Source of the DNA: Fimenecus sp052273625
GTDB lineage: Bacteria; Bacillota; Clostridia; Oscillospirales; Acutalibacteraceae
Assembly: GCA_052273625.1 (NCBI GenBank)
Contig: DAVZHW010000008.1
Coordinates: 1 to 64,000 of the forward strand
DNA length: 64,000 nt
Direction: 5' to 3'
Below the pieces are notes generated by a model. That model worked only from the letters and a program-made list of their open reading frames with translations. It did not search any database and was not told the origin of the DNA. A program made the position numbers and the translations under genes. The first letter of the stretch is position 1, and each line of letters begins with the position of its first letter. This document shows positions 1-9,079 of the stretch, piece by piece.

Positions 1-2602
1 AAGCGTTGAGAATTGTATCAACATCGCCCGAAGCAGAACCGTTAAGGTATCTGCAAAGCATAATGCAAATCTGCTCTCTTGAAATGAATGTGCCTACGCC
101 GAAATTGTCTGCCGAGAAGCCGTTTGCAACGCCTGTGTCCTTTGCCCATGCAACCGCAGCGGAATAATATGCGTCTGACGAAACGTCCGAGAAGCCGCCG
201 TTCTGTCCCTCATAAGCCGAAAGGTCTGCGCCTGCAATTCTTGCAAGAATAAGCACGAAGTCCTGTCTTTGAATGTTGTTCGAGGGTCCGAAAGTGCCGT
301 TTGAATAGCCTGTTATATAGCCTCTTTCGAAGTTATATTTAACTGCATCATAGTACCAATCTCCGCTTCTGACATCGGGGAATGACATTGTGGGAAGATT
401 AACATCAACAGCACATTCTGCTGAATATTCAATTCCGTTTACTGTGATTGTTGCTGTAATTGTAGCAGTACCTGCACCCTTTGCGGTTACAACGCCGTTT
501 TCAACTGCTGCAACGCTGTCATTGCTTGATTTCCAAACGATTTCGCTGTCGCTCGGAACAGCTGTTGCTGTCAAGGTCTTTGTTGCACCTGCACGGTCAA
601 ATGACAAGCTGCTCTCTGAAAGTGAAATGCTCGGGGTCTTGATTTCAACATCAAAGGTTGTTGTCATACCGTCATAAGCAAGAGTAACTGTGTTTTTGCC
701 TGCAACGGACGAGTCAAAGCCCGTTATAGTAAATTTTGCGTTAATTGCATCCTCTGAGCCGTCGTTATTTACATAGCTGACTACGATACCCGTCGGGTCA
801 AATGCGTCTCCGATAAAATATGTTGCCTTGTCAGGTAGCTTTGAAACCTTAATTGACTCGGGACTTACAAACGCAAAACCATTCTCTTCCGCATACGCTT
901 GCGCAGCAGAGCCGGATTTACCTACAATTGTAAATCCTTCAATTGCTACTTCTTTATTTGTATCATAATCCATATAATAGCCAACGGCATGCTCGTTAAT
1001 ATTTGTTACTGTATCAGGGATATAAATACGCTTTAGCGAGGTGCAATTCTCAAAAGCCCTTTTGTCTATACTTGTTACGCTGTCGGGAATTATAAACACT
1101 TTGCTTTCCTTCAAAGTAGGATATTTTAACAGTTCTGTTTTATCCTTGTTATAAAGCACACCGTCTACAGAGCTATAATTTTCATTGTTTTCATCAACAT
1201 TGATTTTTTCAAAATCCGTCTCCGAGAAGAAACCATATATGTCGAAGTTAAGATCCTCAGATTCAATGGTTGTTACCGTAGCCGGAATTGTTATTTCATT
1301 AAGATAGCCGCAAGCAACGAAAGCTAAAGCAGAAATATTTGTTACATTGCTTGGAATTTGATATGCTTTTTTTCTATAGCAAGGGACTTTAACCAATGTA
1401 GTTTTATCCTTAGTGTAAACAACGCCGTCTTCTGTGCAGAAATCGGGATCATCATAAAGGATATTTACTGATTCGCAATAAAGACCAAATTGTTTTATTC
1501 CCAATTCGCCTACCGCCGCATTTAGATTTACCTCTCTATGAGCCTCAATTTCTCCTCCCGTTGCTCCTACCAAGAAACGTTCATATCCCAGTAAGATTTC
1601 AGATGTATTTCCCTCATTAAGTTCACAATTAACCGTAAGAGTATCTATCTTAACCGGATTGTTAGAAACATCATTAGCGATAGCTTTCAAGTTCTTTGGG
1701 AAAACCAATTCTTTAACTGCCTTGCAGTCGTTAAACGCTTCGCTTGCTATTTCTTCGACGCTGTCGGGAGTGATGCAGCTTTCATCCGCACCTCTGCCGG
1801 CAGGATATCTTATCAATATTGTTTTATCCTTATTGTAAAGAATACCGTCTATCGAGCAATAATTTTGATTGCCTTCCGCAACATCAATTCTCTTTAAGCT
1901 TGCGCAACCAAAAAAAGCCTCTTCGCCTATACTTGTTACACCGTTTCCGATTGTTACGCTTTCAAGCGAGGTGCAATCGTAAAAAGCACAATCGCCAATG
2001 CTTGTTACGCTGTCGGAAATGTTTACGCTTGTAAGCGAGGTGCAATTCCCAAAAGCATTCCAACCTATTTCCGTTACACCGTTTCCGATTGTTACGCTTT
2101 CAAGCGAGGTGCAATTCAAAAAAGCCTCTTCGCCTATACTTGTTACACCGTTTCCGATTGTTACGCTTTCAAGCGAGGTGCAATCTCCAAAAGCAGCATC
2201 GCCTATACTTGTTACACTGTCAGGAATTGTTACGCTTGTAAGCGAGGTACAATTATTAAAAGCATAACCGCCTATACTTGTTACCCCGTTTTCGATTGTT
2301 ACGCTTTCAAGCAAGGTGCAATTCCAAAAAGCAGCATCACCAATGCTTGTTACTCCGTTTTCAATTACAACCTTTGTAATTGAAGTTCTCCATGGAGCTA
2401 CATTATTATATTTATAATCTGCCATCTTTCCGTTACCGCTGATTGTGAGCACACCATCACTGTCAAGAGTCCATGTGCACTCTCCGGTTGTGCCGCTTCG
2501 AACAACATCAGCCGCAAATGATTCAACCGCCATAAGCGGCACGCTTGTTATTATCATCAAGACCGACAATAACAACGAAATGATTTTCCTTGACTTTTTC
2601 AT
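1..2602 (-). CDS. BspA-like leucine-rich-repeat surface protein with Ig-like and SLH domains (C-terminus beyond window)
   Basis: A partial gene read on the minus strand: 867 codons lie in the window and the frame is still open at base 1. The start is the ATG at 2602, preceded by AGGAGG. Residues 1-31 are a signal peptide ending in SFAA. Residues about 65-540 carry many copies of an LRR_5 (BspA/TpLRR) unit of the form CTSLESVTIGNGVTSIG. Then come a Big_3-type Ig domain (about 580-650), a Big_2 Ig domain (about 652-732, ending in GAGTATITATI), and at least two S-layer-homology domains (from about 737; FPDVRSGDWYYDAVKY and FSDVSSDAYYSAAVAWA). SLH domains normally hold proteins to cell-wall polymers, so this is probably a wall-anchored adhesin or binding protein; the ligand cannot be told. 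The near-identical repeats at 1880-2340 probably arise by unit duplication. Confidence 0.93.
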   Translation of the reverse strand, partial: MKKSRKIISLLLSVLMIITSVPLMAVESFAADVVRSGTTGECTWTLDSDGVLTISGNGKMADYKYNNVAPWRTSITKVVIENGVTSIGDAAFWNCTLLESVTIENGVTSIGGYAFNNCTSLTSVTIPDSVTSIGDAAFGDCTSLESVTIGNGVTSIGEEAFLNCTSLESVTIGNGVTEIGWNAFGNCTSLTSVNISDSVTSIGDCAFYDCTSLESVTIGNGVTSIGEEAFFGCASLKRIDVAEGNQNYCSIDGILYNKDKTILIRYPAGRGADESCITPDSVEEIASEAFNDCKAVKELVFPKNLKAIANDVSNNPVKIDTLTVNCELNEGNTSEILLGYERFLVGATGGEIEAHREVNLNAAVGELGIKQFGLYCESVNILYDDPDFCTEDGVVYTKDKTTLVKVPCYRKKAYQIPSNVTNISALAFVACGYLNEITIPATVTTIESEDLNFDIYGFFSETDFEKINVDENNENYSSVDGVLYNKDKTELLKYPTLKESKVFIIPDSVTSIDKRAFENCTSLKRIYIPDTVTNINEHAVGYYMDYDTNKEVAIEGFTIVGKSGSAAQAYAEENGFAFVSPESIKVSKLPDKATYFIGDAFDPTGIVVSYVNNDGSEDAINAKFTITGFDSSVAGKNTVTLAYDGMTTTFDVEIKTPSISLSESSLSFDRAGATKTLTATAVPSDSEIVWKSSNDSVAAVENGVVTAKGAGTATITATITVNGIEYSAECAVDVNLPTMSFPDVRSGDWYYDAVKYNFERGYITGYSNGTFGPSNNIQRQDFVLILARIAGADLSAYEGQNGGFSDVSSDAYYSAAVAWAKDTGVANGFSADNFGVGTFISREQICIMLCRYLNGSASGDVDTILNA

Positions 2603-2629
2603 TTTATCCTCCTAAACAACAAATATTTT

Positions 2630-2677
2630 TACACATAATAGCTAAAAATTTATAAAATAATTTAATTATTATGTGTA
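2630..2677 (-). promoter_or_regulatory. Inverted repeat in the 5' leader of the LRR gene
   Basis: An 11-bp perfect inverted repeat (TACACATAATA at 2630-2640 and TATTATGTGTA at 2667-2677) lies between the predicted promoter and the ribosome binding site of the LRR protein gene. In the transcript it would form a long-looped AT-rich hairpin about 28 nt upstream of the start codon. It could stabilise the mRNA or act as a regulator site; the sequence does not decide. Confidence 0.45.
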
Positions 2678-2690
2678 TTTATTCTTATTG

Positions 2691-2734
2691 ATACTGCTAA
2701 ATTTTATAATACTGCTAAATGATCATTTTGTCAA
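2691..2734 (-). promoter_or_regulatory. Promoter of the LRR gene with overlapping direct repeats
   Basis: Minus-strand TTGACA (2729-2734), a 17-bp spacer and TATTAT (2706-2711) form a good sigma-A promoter. Two exact 12-bp direct repeats ATACTGCTAAAT (2691-2702 and 2709-2720), offset by 18 bp, cover the -10 and the spacer. This is a plausible operator, perhaps for the divergent XRE regulator next door (inference). Confidence 0.65.
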
Positions 2735-2848
2735 TGAAATTGTTTTTCTGTACAGAATACATATTATCATTTTTTTGGCAGATAACAGTACAATAAACTA
2801 AAAATATTCTCCGCCACCCTTTTATCATATTTTCACATTTACGATACT

Positions 2849-3061
2849 ATGTATATACGCATACGGAACTTGCGTGAGGACAGCGACTGCACGCAAACAC
2901 AAATGGCAAAAATCTTGAATTGTTCGCAGCAGGTTTACAGCAATTATGAGCTTGGGCAACGGGATATTCCGACTGATATACTTATAAAGCTTTCCAAGTA
3001 TTATAATGTATCGACCGACTATCTGCTCGGACTTACAGATAAAAAAGAGAGAAATATTTAA
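2849..3061 (+). CDS. Small XRE-family HTH regulator
   Basis: A 70-residue protein that is almost entirely a Cro/C1-type helix-turn-helix domain. The core reads TQTQMAKILNCSQQVYSNYE with the recognition helix about residues 27-36, followed by the family ending YYNVSTDYLLGLTD. There is no effector or dimerisation domain beyond the HTH. It is divergent from the LRR surface protein gene across a 246-bp spacer with promoter-proximal direct repeats, so it may control that gene; this is inference. No convincing ribosome binding site precedes the ATG. The gene is followed directly by a strong hairpin terminator. Confidence 0.85.
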   Translation: MYIRIRNLREDSDCTQTQMAKILNCSQQVYSNYELGQRDIPTDILIKLSKYYNVSTDYLLGLTDKKERNI

Positions 3062-3094
3062 CCCACCGTAGTCCTAAAACGACGGTGGGTTTTG
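3061..3094. terminator. Bidirectional terminator between the XRE gene and glgA
   Basis: Stem ACCCACCGT (3061-3069) with ACGGTGGGT (3082-3090), then TTTTG on the plus strand. It lies between convergent genes and probably ends both the XRE transcript and the glg operon. Confidence 0.8.
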
Positions 3095-3117
3095 TTATAG
3101 CTTATTCGTTAGTTCTT

Positions 3118-4545
3118 TTATTCTTTCAAAAGGTCCTTGTAGAGCTTAATATACTCATTTGCCGACTTGCCCCATGAATAATCACATTCCATAGCACGCT
3201 TAACGAGTATCTTCCAGCCCTTTTTGTTCTGATAGCCGTCAATCGCTCTGTGGATGGTATGGAGCATATCATGTGCATTGTAATTTGAGAATACAAAGCC
3301 GTTGCCCTCTCCGTCGCCCGAGTCCTGAATGCTGTCACGAAGTCCGCCTGTTTCACGAACAATCGGAACAGAGCCGTAACGAAGCGCAATCATCTGCGAA
3401 AGACCGCAAGGTTCAGACTGCGACGGCATAAGGAACATATCCGTGCCTGCATATACCTTCTTTGAAAGCGGAGGATTAAAGCCGAGATTGATTGCAACCT
3501 GATCGGGATGACGGCGAGCTATATCCTTAAAGAATTCCTCGTACTGCCATTCGCCCGAGCCGAGAACCACAACCTGAACGTCGGTTGTGATGATAAGCTC
3601 CTCAAGAACAGCCTTTACAAGGTCAAGTCCCTTATGTGAAACAAGCCTTGTTACCATTCCGATAAGCGGAGTATCTGCCTTTTGCGGAAGTCCCATAAGC
3701 TCCTGCAACGCTTTTTTGTTTTTCGCCTTGCCCGATGTAAAATCGGACGTCGAATAGGTCTTGAATATATCCTTATCCGTTTCGGGATTGTAAAGGTCAA
3801 CATCAATGCCGTTGAGTATGCCCGACAATTTCCAGCTTCTCTCATTGAGTATCGGATCAAGTCCGTGCGAGTACCACGGGTCAAGAATTTCATTTGCATA
3901 AGACGGGCTTACGGTGGTAATTCTGTTTGCCGACTCAATAGCGCCCTTCATAAAGTTTACATCATTGTCATATTCGACAACCGAAGTGTACTCCGCAGGG
4001 ATACCGAGCACCTCGGGGATAAGCTCCTTGCCGTATGTTCCCTGATACTGAATATTATGAATTGTAAATACGGTTTTAATGTTTTCGTAGCCCGGTGCTT
4101 GAGCGTACATTGTGCTGTAATAAACAGGAACGAGCGCCGACTGCCAATCATTGCAGTGAATTATATCGGGCTTAAAATCAACATGCGGAAGCATTTCAAG
4201 AACTGCTCTTGAGAAGAAAGCAAATCTCTCGGCGTCATCATAATAGCCGTAAATTCCGTCTCTCTTAAAGTAATACTGATTGTCGATAAGATAATAAATT
4301 ACTCCGTTATATTTTGCCTCGAATACACCGCAATACTGCCTTCTCCACGCAACGGGAACGGTAAAGCTTGTGATAAAGGTCATAGTGTCCTTTAATTCCT
4401 GCTTAATGGTGTCGTACATAGGCATTACTACCCTGCAACCCACCATTCTTTTTCTCAAAGCCTGCGGAAGGCTGCCCGCAACATCGCCGAGTCCGCCAGA
4501 AGCCATAAAAGGCAACGCTTCACTCGCTACATATAAAACCTTCAT
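3118..4545 (-). CDS. glgA: Glycogen synthase (ADP-glucose type)
   Basis: Adds glucose from ADP-glucose to the non-reducing end of a growing alpha-1,4-glucan (GT5 family). The 475-residue protein begins MKVLYVASEALPFMASGGLGD, the GT5 nucleotide-sugar loop; the usual lysine of the KxGG motif is replaced here (ASGGL). The C-terminal Rossmann domain has the conserved SEPCGLSQMIALRYGSVPIV segment followed by RETGGL. A start at 4545 is preferred over the longer frame from 4572 because GGAGG sits 7 nt before this ATG. It is the last gene of a glgB-glgC-glgD-glgA operon and is followed by a terminator. No glycogen phosphorylase gene is in the window. Confidence 0.95.
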   Translation of the reverse strand: MKVLYVASEALPFMASGGLGDVAGSLPQALRKRMVGCRVVMPMYDTIKQELKDTMTFITSFTVPVAWRRQYCGVFEAKYNGVIYYLIDNQYYFKRDGIYGYYDDAERFAFFSRAVLEMLPHVDFKPDIIHCNDWQSALVPVYYSTMYAQAPGYENIKTVFTIHNIQYQGTYGKELIPEVLGIPAEYTSVVEYDNDVNFMKGAIESANRITTVSPSYANEILDPWYSHGLDPILNERSWKLSGILNGIDVDLYNPETDKDIFKTYSTSDFTSGKAKNKKALQELMGLPQKADTPLIGMVTRLVSHKGLDLVKAVLEELIITTDVQVVVLGSGEWQYEEFFKDIARRHPDQVAINLGFNPPLSKKVYAGTDMFLMPSQSEPCGLSQMIALRYGSVPIVRETGGLRDSIQDSGDGEGNGFVFSNYNAHDMLHTIHRAIDGYQNKKGWKILVKRAMECDYSWGKSANEYIKLYKDLLKE

Positions 4546-4598
4546 ATTCATTCCTCCACTGCATATTTTCATCTTTGAAAGTTAACTGTAACAATTTG

Positions 4599-5714
4599 TT
4601 AAATTACAATTCCCTTTCCGATATAGAACGGATAATTCTCCGCGCCCGACAAATTCTTGTTCGGTGTGATTACCGCAATTTTATCCATTATAACATAATC
4701 AAGCGACGAGCCTGAAGCTACAAAGCTCTCTTGCATAATGATTGAATTTTTAACAACTGCGCCTTTTTCAATTCTTACGCCTCTGAAAATTATTGAATTT
4801 TCAACCTCGCCGTCTATAATACAACCGTTTGCTACAAGTGAGTTCTTAACCTTTGAGCCGATACCGTAGGTTGACGGCATATCGTCTCTCGTCTTTGTAT
4901 ATACGGGTCTTTCGCTGTTGAAAAGCTCATTACAATTATTTATATCAAGCAATTCCATGCTCGCCTTGAAATATGTGCTCAAGGAGTCAATCGTAGCCGA
5001 ATAGCCCTTTGCCTCAAAGCCGTAAATGTTGAGCTTCTTGACATTGCGCTGAATTAAATCGGTCTCAAAATCGGTATATCTCTTGCTTATAGCCTCATTC
5101 ATAAACCTTTCAAGCAAGGATTTTTTCATAAACATAACGCTTAAAGAATAATTGCCCGTCTTTTTGGTAACGGGAGTAACGTCAATCTGCTTTGCCCTGC
5201 CGTCCTCGTCGAGATCAAGCACCAAAACATCGGAAAGCGACGGGATTTGACCGTGCTTATATACAACTGTAATATCGGAATTTTTCTCGGCGTGATACTC
5301 TGTCAACGCTTCAATATCAATGTTTGAAATCGTATTGCAATCCGAGAGCAAAACATATTCTTCGTTTGCCCTGTTGATAAAGCCCATAATACCCTTTAAG
5401 GAAGCTATTTTATCGTCGTTTCCGCCCTGCTCGGCAGTCGAATACGGCGGAAGAATTATAAGTCCCTTTGTCTTTCTTGAAAGATCCCACGGCTTACCTG
5501 TTCCGATATGATCCATAAGCGAATGATAATTTGCCTTTGTGATAACGCCGACATCCTCAATGCCTGCGTTGACCATATTTGAAAGAGTGAAATCTATAAA
5601 ACGGTATCTGCCCGCAAACGGAACAGAGCCCATTGTACGCAAGCCCGTAATCTCGGGAAGGCATTCGTCATATGAATTTGAAAAAACGATACCTACTATA
5701 TTCTTTCCTGTCAT
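4599..5714 (-). CDS. glgD: Glucose-1-phosphate adenylyltransferase, GlgD subunit
   Basis: A 371-residue paralogue of GlgC with the same nucleotidyltransferase plus left-handed beta-helix layout. The N-terminal glycine-rich nucleotide loop GGxGSRL is missing: the region reads GIVFSNSYDECLPEITGLR. This is the hallmark of GlgD, which in Firmicutes pairs with GlgC and modifies its activity and regulation. The sugar-binding segment FAGRYRFIDFTLSNMVNAGI is kept. The start lies 1 nt after the glgC stop, with the AAGGAGG site inside the end of glgC, so translation is probably coupled. Confidence 0.95.
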   Translation of the reverse strand: MTGKNIVGIVFSNSYDECLPEITGLRTMGSVPFAGRYRFIDFTLSNMVNAGIEDVGVITKANYHSLMDHIGTGKPWDLSRKTKGLIILPPYSTAEQGGNDDKIASLKGIMGFINRANEEYVLLSDCNTISNIDIEALTEYHAEKNSDITVVYKHGQIPSLSDVLVLDLDEDGRAKQIDVTPVTKKTGNYSLSVMFMKKSLLERFMNEAISKRYTDFETDLIQRNVKKLNIYGFEAKGYSATIDSLSTYFKASMELLDINNCNELFNSERPVYTKTRDDMPSTYGIGSKVKNSLVANGCIIDGEVENSIIFRGVRIEKGAVVKNSIIMQESFVASGSSLDYVIMDKIAVITPNKNLSGAENYPFYIGKGIVI

Positions 5715-5715
5715 A

Positions 5716-6933
5716 TCACTCAGCCTCCTTTACTCTGTCCGAATCAATCATTTCCTTTGGATTAACCTTTGCGCCGTCGCCGACATTGACATTTGCACCG
5801 ACTACGGCAATGCCCCACTCGGCTCTGTTTTCACTGTCCTCGGGTCGTGAGCCGACAGTTGCTTTTTCGCCTATAACGGAGTTCTCGGCAACGATTGAAT
5901 ACTCGACATCCGCACCTGCCTTAATTGTAGCGCCGGGCATAATTATCGAATAACGAACCTTTGCGCCCTCTTCGACGGTAACATTGTCAAAGAGAATTGA
6001 ATAGTCAACGTGACCGAACACCTTTGAGCCCTCGGCTACCATTGAGTTCTGAATATCGGCACACGGTGCGATATACTGCGGAGGCGCAACGGGAGTTTTT
6101 GAGTAAATCTTCCAGCTTGTGTCCGACAAATCAAGGTCAACCTTAGGATTGAGAAGGTCAAGGTTAGCCTCCCAAAGTGAGTCTATCGTTCCGACATCCT
6201 TCCAATAGCCGTCAAAGAGATAGGCAAACATTCTCTCCCCTGCCTTGTGCATTGCAGGAATTACATCATGTCCGAAATCGTTGGAGGAGTCGGGGTTGTT
6301 CTCATCATCGATAAGATACTGACGAAGCTTTGACCAAGTGAATATGTAAACGCCCATAGACGCCTTATTGCTTGTGGGATTTTTCGGCTTCTCCTGAAAT
6401 TCCAAAATAGAATTGTCATCATCCAATACCATAAGACCGAAACGGCTTGCATCCTCCCACGGAACCTCAAGCATTGCGATTGTACACGCCGCATCATTCT
6501 TTTTATGATATTCAAGCATTTTGTTATAATCCATTTTGTATATATGGTCACCCGAAAGAACGGCAACATATTCGGGATTATAACGGTCAATAAAGTTTAT
6601 GTTTTGATAAATAGCGTTTGCAGTACCTTTGTACCACTCCATACCTTTAATCTGCTGATACGGAGAGAGCATATGTACTCCGCCGTGCGCACGGTCAAGG
6701 TCCCACGGCTGTCCGTTGCCTATATAATCGTTAAGCTCAAGCGGCTGATACTGCGTGAGTACGCCGACAGTTGTTATACCTGAGTTTACGCAGTTTGAAA
6801 GCGGGAAGTCGATAATTCTGTACTTACCGCCGTAGGGAACTGCGGGTTTGGCGATATTCTTAGTCAGTACGCCGAGTCTTGAACCCTGTCCGCCTGCAAG
6901 AAGCATCGCAATACATTCCATTTTGCGTGCCAT
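5716..6933 (-). CDS. glgC: Glucose-1-phosphate adenylyltransferase, catalytic subunit
   Basis: Makes ADP-glucose from glucose-1-phosphate and ATP, the committed step of bacterial glycogen synthesis. The protein has 405 residues. The catalytic loop LLAGGQGSRLGVLTKNIAKP is complete, as is the sugar-phosphate segment YGGKYRIIDFPLSNCVNSGI. Residues from about 290 onward form the left-handed beta-helix domain with hexapeptide repeats. The gene lies between glgB and glgD, and its last codons carry the glgD ribosome binding site. Confidence 0.96.
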   Translation of the reverse strand: MARKMECIAMLLAGGQGSRLGVLTKNIAKPAVPYGGKYRIIDFPLSNCVNSGITTVGVLTQYQPLELNDYIGNGQPWDLDRAHGGVHMLSPYQQIKGMEWYKGTANAIYQNINFIDRYNPEYVAVLSGDHIYKMDYNKMLEYHKKNDAACTIAMLEVPWEDASRFGLMVLDDDNSILEFQEKPKNPTSNKASMGVYIFTWSKLRQYLIDDENNPDSSNDFGHDVIPAMHKAGERMFAYLFDGYWKDVGTIDSLWEANLDLLNPKVDLDLSDTSWKIYSKTPVAPPQYIAPCADIQNSMVAEGSKVFGHVDYSILFDNVTVEEGAKVRYSIIMPGATIKAGADVEYSIVAENSVIGEKATVGSRPEDSENRAEWGIAVVGANVNVGDGAKVNPKEMIDSDRVKEAE

Positions 6934-6980
6934 AAAAATTCCTCCTTGGATTTTAGAAAAGATATTCGGTAGTATATATT

Positions 6981-8885
6981 TTATCTTGTCTTTTTCAAAT
7001 AAATTGTCGTCATTGGCGGTAAATCAAGAGAAATACTTTGCTCGAAGCCGTGCATATTGATACCTTCCGTATGAATAACGTCCTTATCGCCCTTGCCCGT
7101 ACCTCCGTAGCACTCGTCGTCGGAATTGAATACGATTTTATATTTGCCCTTGTGGGGAATACCTATTCTGTATTCCTGCCTTTCGACATTTGTAAAGTTG
7201 CAGACAACGATTATTTCCTTACCCTTTTCGTCTATTCTTCTAAAAGCGATAACCGAGTTGTCGCTGTCGTCCGATGAAATCCACGAAAAGCCTTCCCAAG
7301 AATAATCTATCTGCCACATAGGAGAGTTTTTCTTATAAAATTCATTTACTGCCTTGAAATATGATTGAAGCTGACAATGTTTATCGAAGCCGAGCAGCAG
7401 CCAATCAAGACCTTTTTCGTAATTCCATTCGATAAACTGACCGAATTCAGAGCCCATAAACATAAGCTTTTTACCCGGATGAGCCATCATATATCCTACA
7501 AACGCCCTGACCCCTGCAAATTTTTCATCATAGCTGCCGGGCATTTTGTTTATAAGTGAGCATTTACCGTGAACAACCTCGTCGTGCGAAATCGGAAGAA
7601 CAAAATTCTCCGAAAAAGCATAAAACATTGAAAAAGTAATGCAATCGTGATTGTACTTTCGGTGTATGCCGTCAAGACTGAAGTAACGCAAAATATCGTT
7701 CATCCAGCCCATATTCCATTTGAAGTTAAAGCCGAGTCCGCCCATATAAACAGGCTTCGAAACCATCGGCCAGGAGGTGCTTTCCTCGGCTATCATCATA
7801 GCGTGCGGAAATTCCGCAAAAATATGCTCGTTGAGCGTCTGCAAGAATTCAACCGCTTCTAAATTTTCACGTCCGCCGTTTTTATTTGCAACCCATTCGC
7901 CGTCCTTACGGTCATAATCAAGATAGAGCATTGACGCAACTGCGTCTATTCTTATGCCGTCAAGGTGAAATTCCTTGAACCAGAATGTTGCGCTCGACAT
8001 AAGGAATGAGCGAACCTCGTTTCTGCCGAAGTCAAATACTCTTGTTCCCCAACCGTAATGCTCTCCCTTTCTCGGGTCTGAATATTCATAAAGCGGAGAG
8101 CCGTCAAATTCATAAAGACCGTGTTCGTCCTTCGGGAAATGAGCCGGCACCCAGTCAAGAATTACGCCGATACCCGCTTCGTGACATTTATCAATAAGAT
8201 ACATCAAATCTTCGGGTGTACCGTAGCGTGAGGTTGCGGAAAAATATCCTGTAACCTGATAACCCCAGCTTCCGTCAAACGGATATTCCGTAAGCGGCAT
8301 AAACTCAATGTGAGTATAGCCCATCTTTTTAACATACGGGATAAGCTCTTTTGCCAAATCCCTGTATGAATAGAAATTACCGTCCTCGTGCTGTTTCCAA
8401 GAGCCTGCGTGCACCTCGTATATGTTTATCGGAGAGGAATAAATGTTTGAGGAATTGCGTTTTTCAATCCACTTGTCATCTTTCCACTCATGGCAGCCCT
8501 CGATTTCATAGAATTTCGAGGCAGTACCCGGTCTTGTCTCGGAATGAAAAGCGTACGGATCGCATTTTAACACGATATTGCCCGACTTTGCGGTTATGGC
8601 AAATTTGTATGAGTCGAACTGCTTTATGCCGTCAACAACACATTCCCAAACGCCTCCCGATTTCGGAAGTGCAGTCATAGGTGTTGCCTTTACGTCCCAA
8701 TCGTTAAAATCACCGACTAAACTGACAGCCTCGGCATCGGGAGCCCACACTCTGAAAACGACAGAATTTTTCGTCTTTCTGTGTGCGCCGAAATATTCAT
8801 AAGCGTGAGAGTTACTTCCCTCGTGGAAAAGGTAAAGCGGTACTTCACGCTCTTTTTCTTCTTTTTTAACATAGGTTTTTGACAT
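6981..8885 (-). CDS. glgB: 1,4-alpha-glucan branching enzyme
   Basis: Introduces alpha-1,6 branches into glycogen. An N-terminal CBM48 domain (about residues 30-120, VWAPDAEAVSLVGDFNDW) precedes a GH13 barrel. The catalytic set is visible: nucleophile Asp in GIRIDAVASMLY, acid/base Glu in MMIAEESTSWP, and Asp in ISHDEVVHGKCS. The frame runs back to 8969, but the ATG at 8885 is chosen because AGAGGT lies just upstream and the extra 28 residues do not resemble the family. It is the first gene of the glg operon, with its own promoter. Confidence 0.95.
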   Translation of the reverse strand: MSKTYVKKEEKEREVPLYLFHEGSNSHAYEYFGAHRKTKNSVVFRVWAPDAEAVSLVGDFNDWDVKATPMTALPKSGGVWECVVDGIKQFDSYKFAITAKSGNIVLKCDPYAFHSETRPGTASKFYEIEGCHEWKDDKWIEKRNSSNIYSSPINIYEVHAGSWKQHEDGNFYSYRDLAKELIPYVKKMGYTHIEFMPLTEYPFDGSWGYQVTGYFSATSRYGTPEDLMYLIDKCHEAGIGVILDWVPAHFPKDEHGLYEFDGSPLYEYSDPRKGEHYGWGTRVFDFGRNEVRSFLMSSATFWFKEFHLDGIRIDAVASMLYLDYDRKDGEWVANKNGGRENLEAVEFLQTLNEHIFAEFPHAMMIAEESTSWPMVSKPVYMGGLGFNFKWNMGWMNDILRYFSLDGIHRKYNHDCITFSMFYAFSENFVLPISHDEVVHGKCSLINKMPGSYDEKFAGVRAFVGYMMAHPGKKLMFMGSEFGQFIEWNYEKGLDWLLLGFDKHCQLQSYFKAVNEFYKKNSPMWQIDYSWEGFSWISSDDSDNSVIAFRRIDEKGKEIIVVCNFTNVERQEYRIGIPHKGKYKIVFNSDDECYGGTGKGDKDVIHTEGINMHGFEQSISLDLPPMTTIYLKKTR

Positions 8886-8916
8886 AAACACTACCTCTAT
8901 ATTCATTATCTTAATT

Positions 8917-8945
8917 ATTTTATCAAAATAAGAAAAAAAATTCAA
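8917..8945 (-). promoter_or_regulatory. Promoter of the glg operon
   Basis: Minus-strand TTGAAT (8940-8945), 17-bp spacer, TAAAAT (8917-8922), about 30 nt upstream of the glgB start. The spacer contains a run of eight A/T pairs. Confidence 0.6.
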
Positions 8946-9030
8946 GTAAAGTTTGACTATTTTATTCAATAAATGAACGAACTTTGCGAGTTACTTTTAT
9001 ATAAATCTACCAAAAAGTGCCTTCTTCGAC

Positions 9031-9073
9031 AAAAATCTCCCATACCCAATAATGAGTGTGGGAGATTTTTTTG
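9031..9073. terminator. Terminator at the end of the phage head module
   Basis: Stem AAATCTCCCA paired with TGGGAGATTT and flanked by A-runs and T-runs on both sides, directly after the last head-module gene. It can act on the minus strand for that module. Confidence 0.75.
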
Positions 9074-9079
9074 TTAATT

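Noticed and set aside
1998..2267. Plus-strand repeat-rich ORF opposite the LRR gene
   Set aside because: It is the mirror of the minus-strand coding repeats and has no ribosome binding site.
1880..2340. Regular short repeats that could suggest a CRISPR array
   Set aside because: The repeats are spaced about 69 bases apart and encode in-frame leucine-rich repeat units of one long protein; the spacers are not unrelated sequences.
3682..4212. Long plus-strand ORF within glgA
   Set aside because: It lies wholly opposite a clearly conserved gene and has no family features or ribosome binding site.
4599..5714. Second catalytic GlgC copy
   Set aside because: The nucleotide-binding GGxGSRL loop is missing, which marks it as the GlgD subunit.
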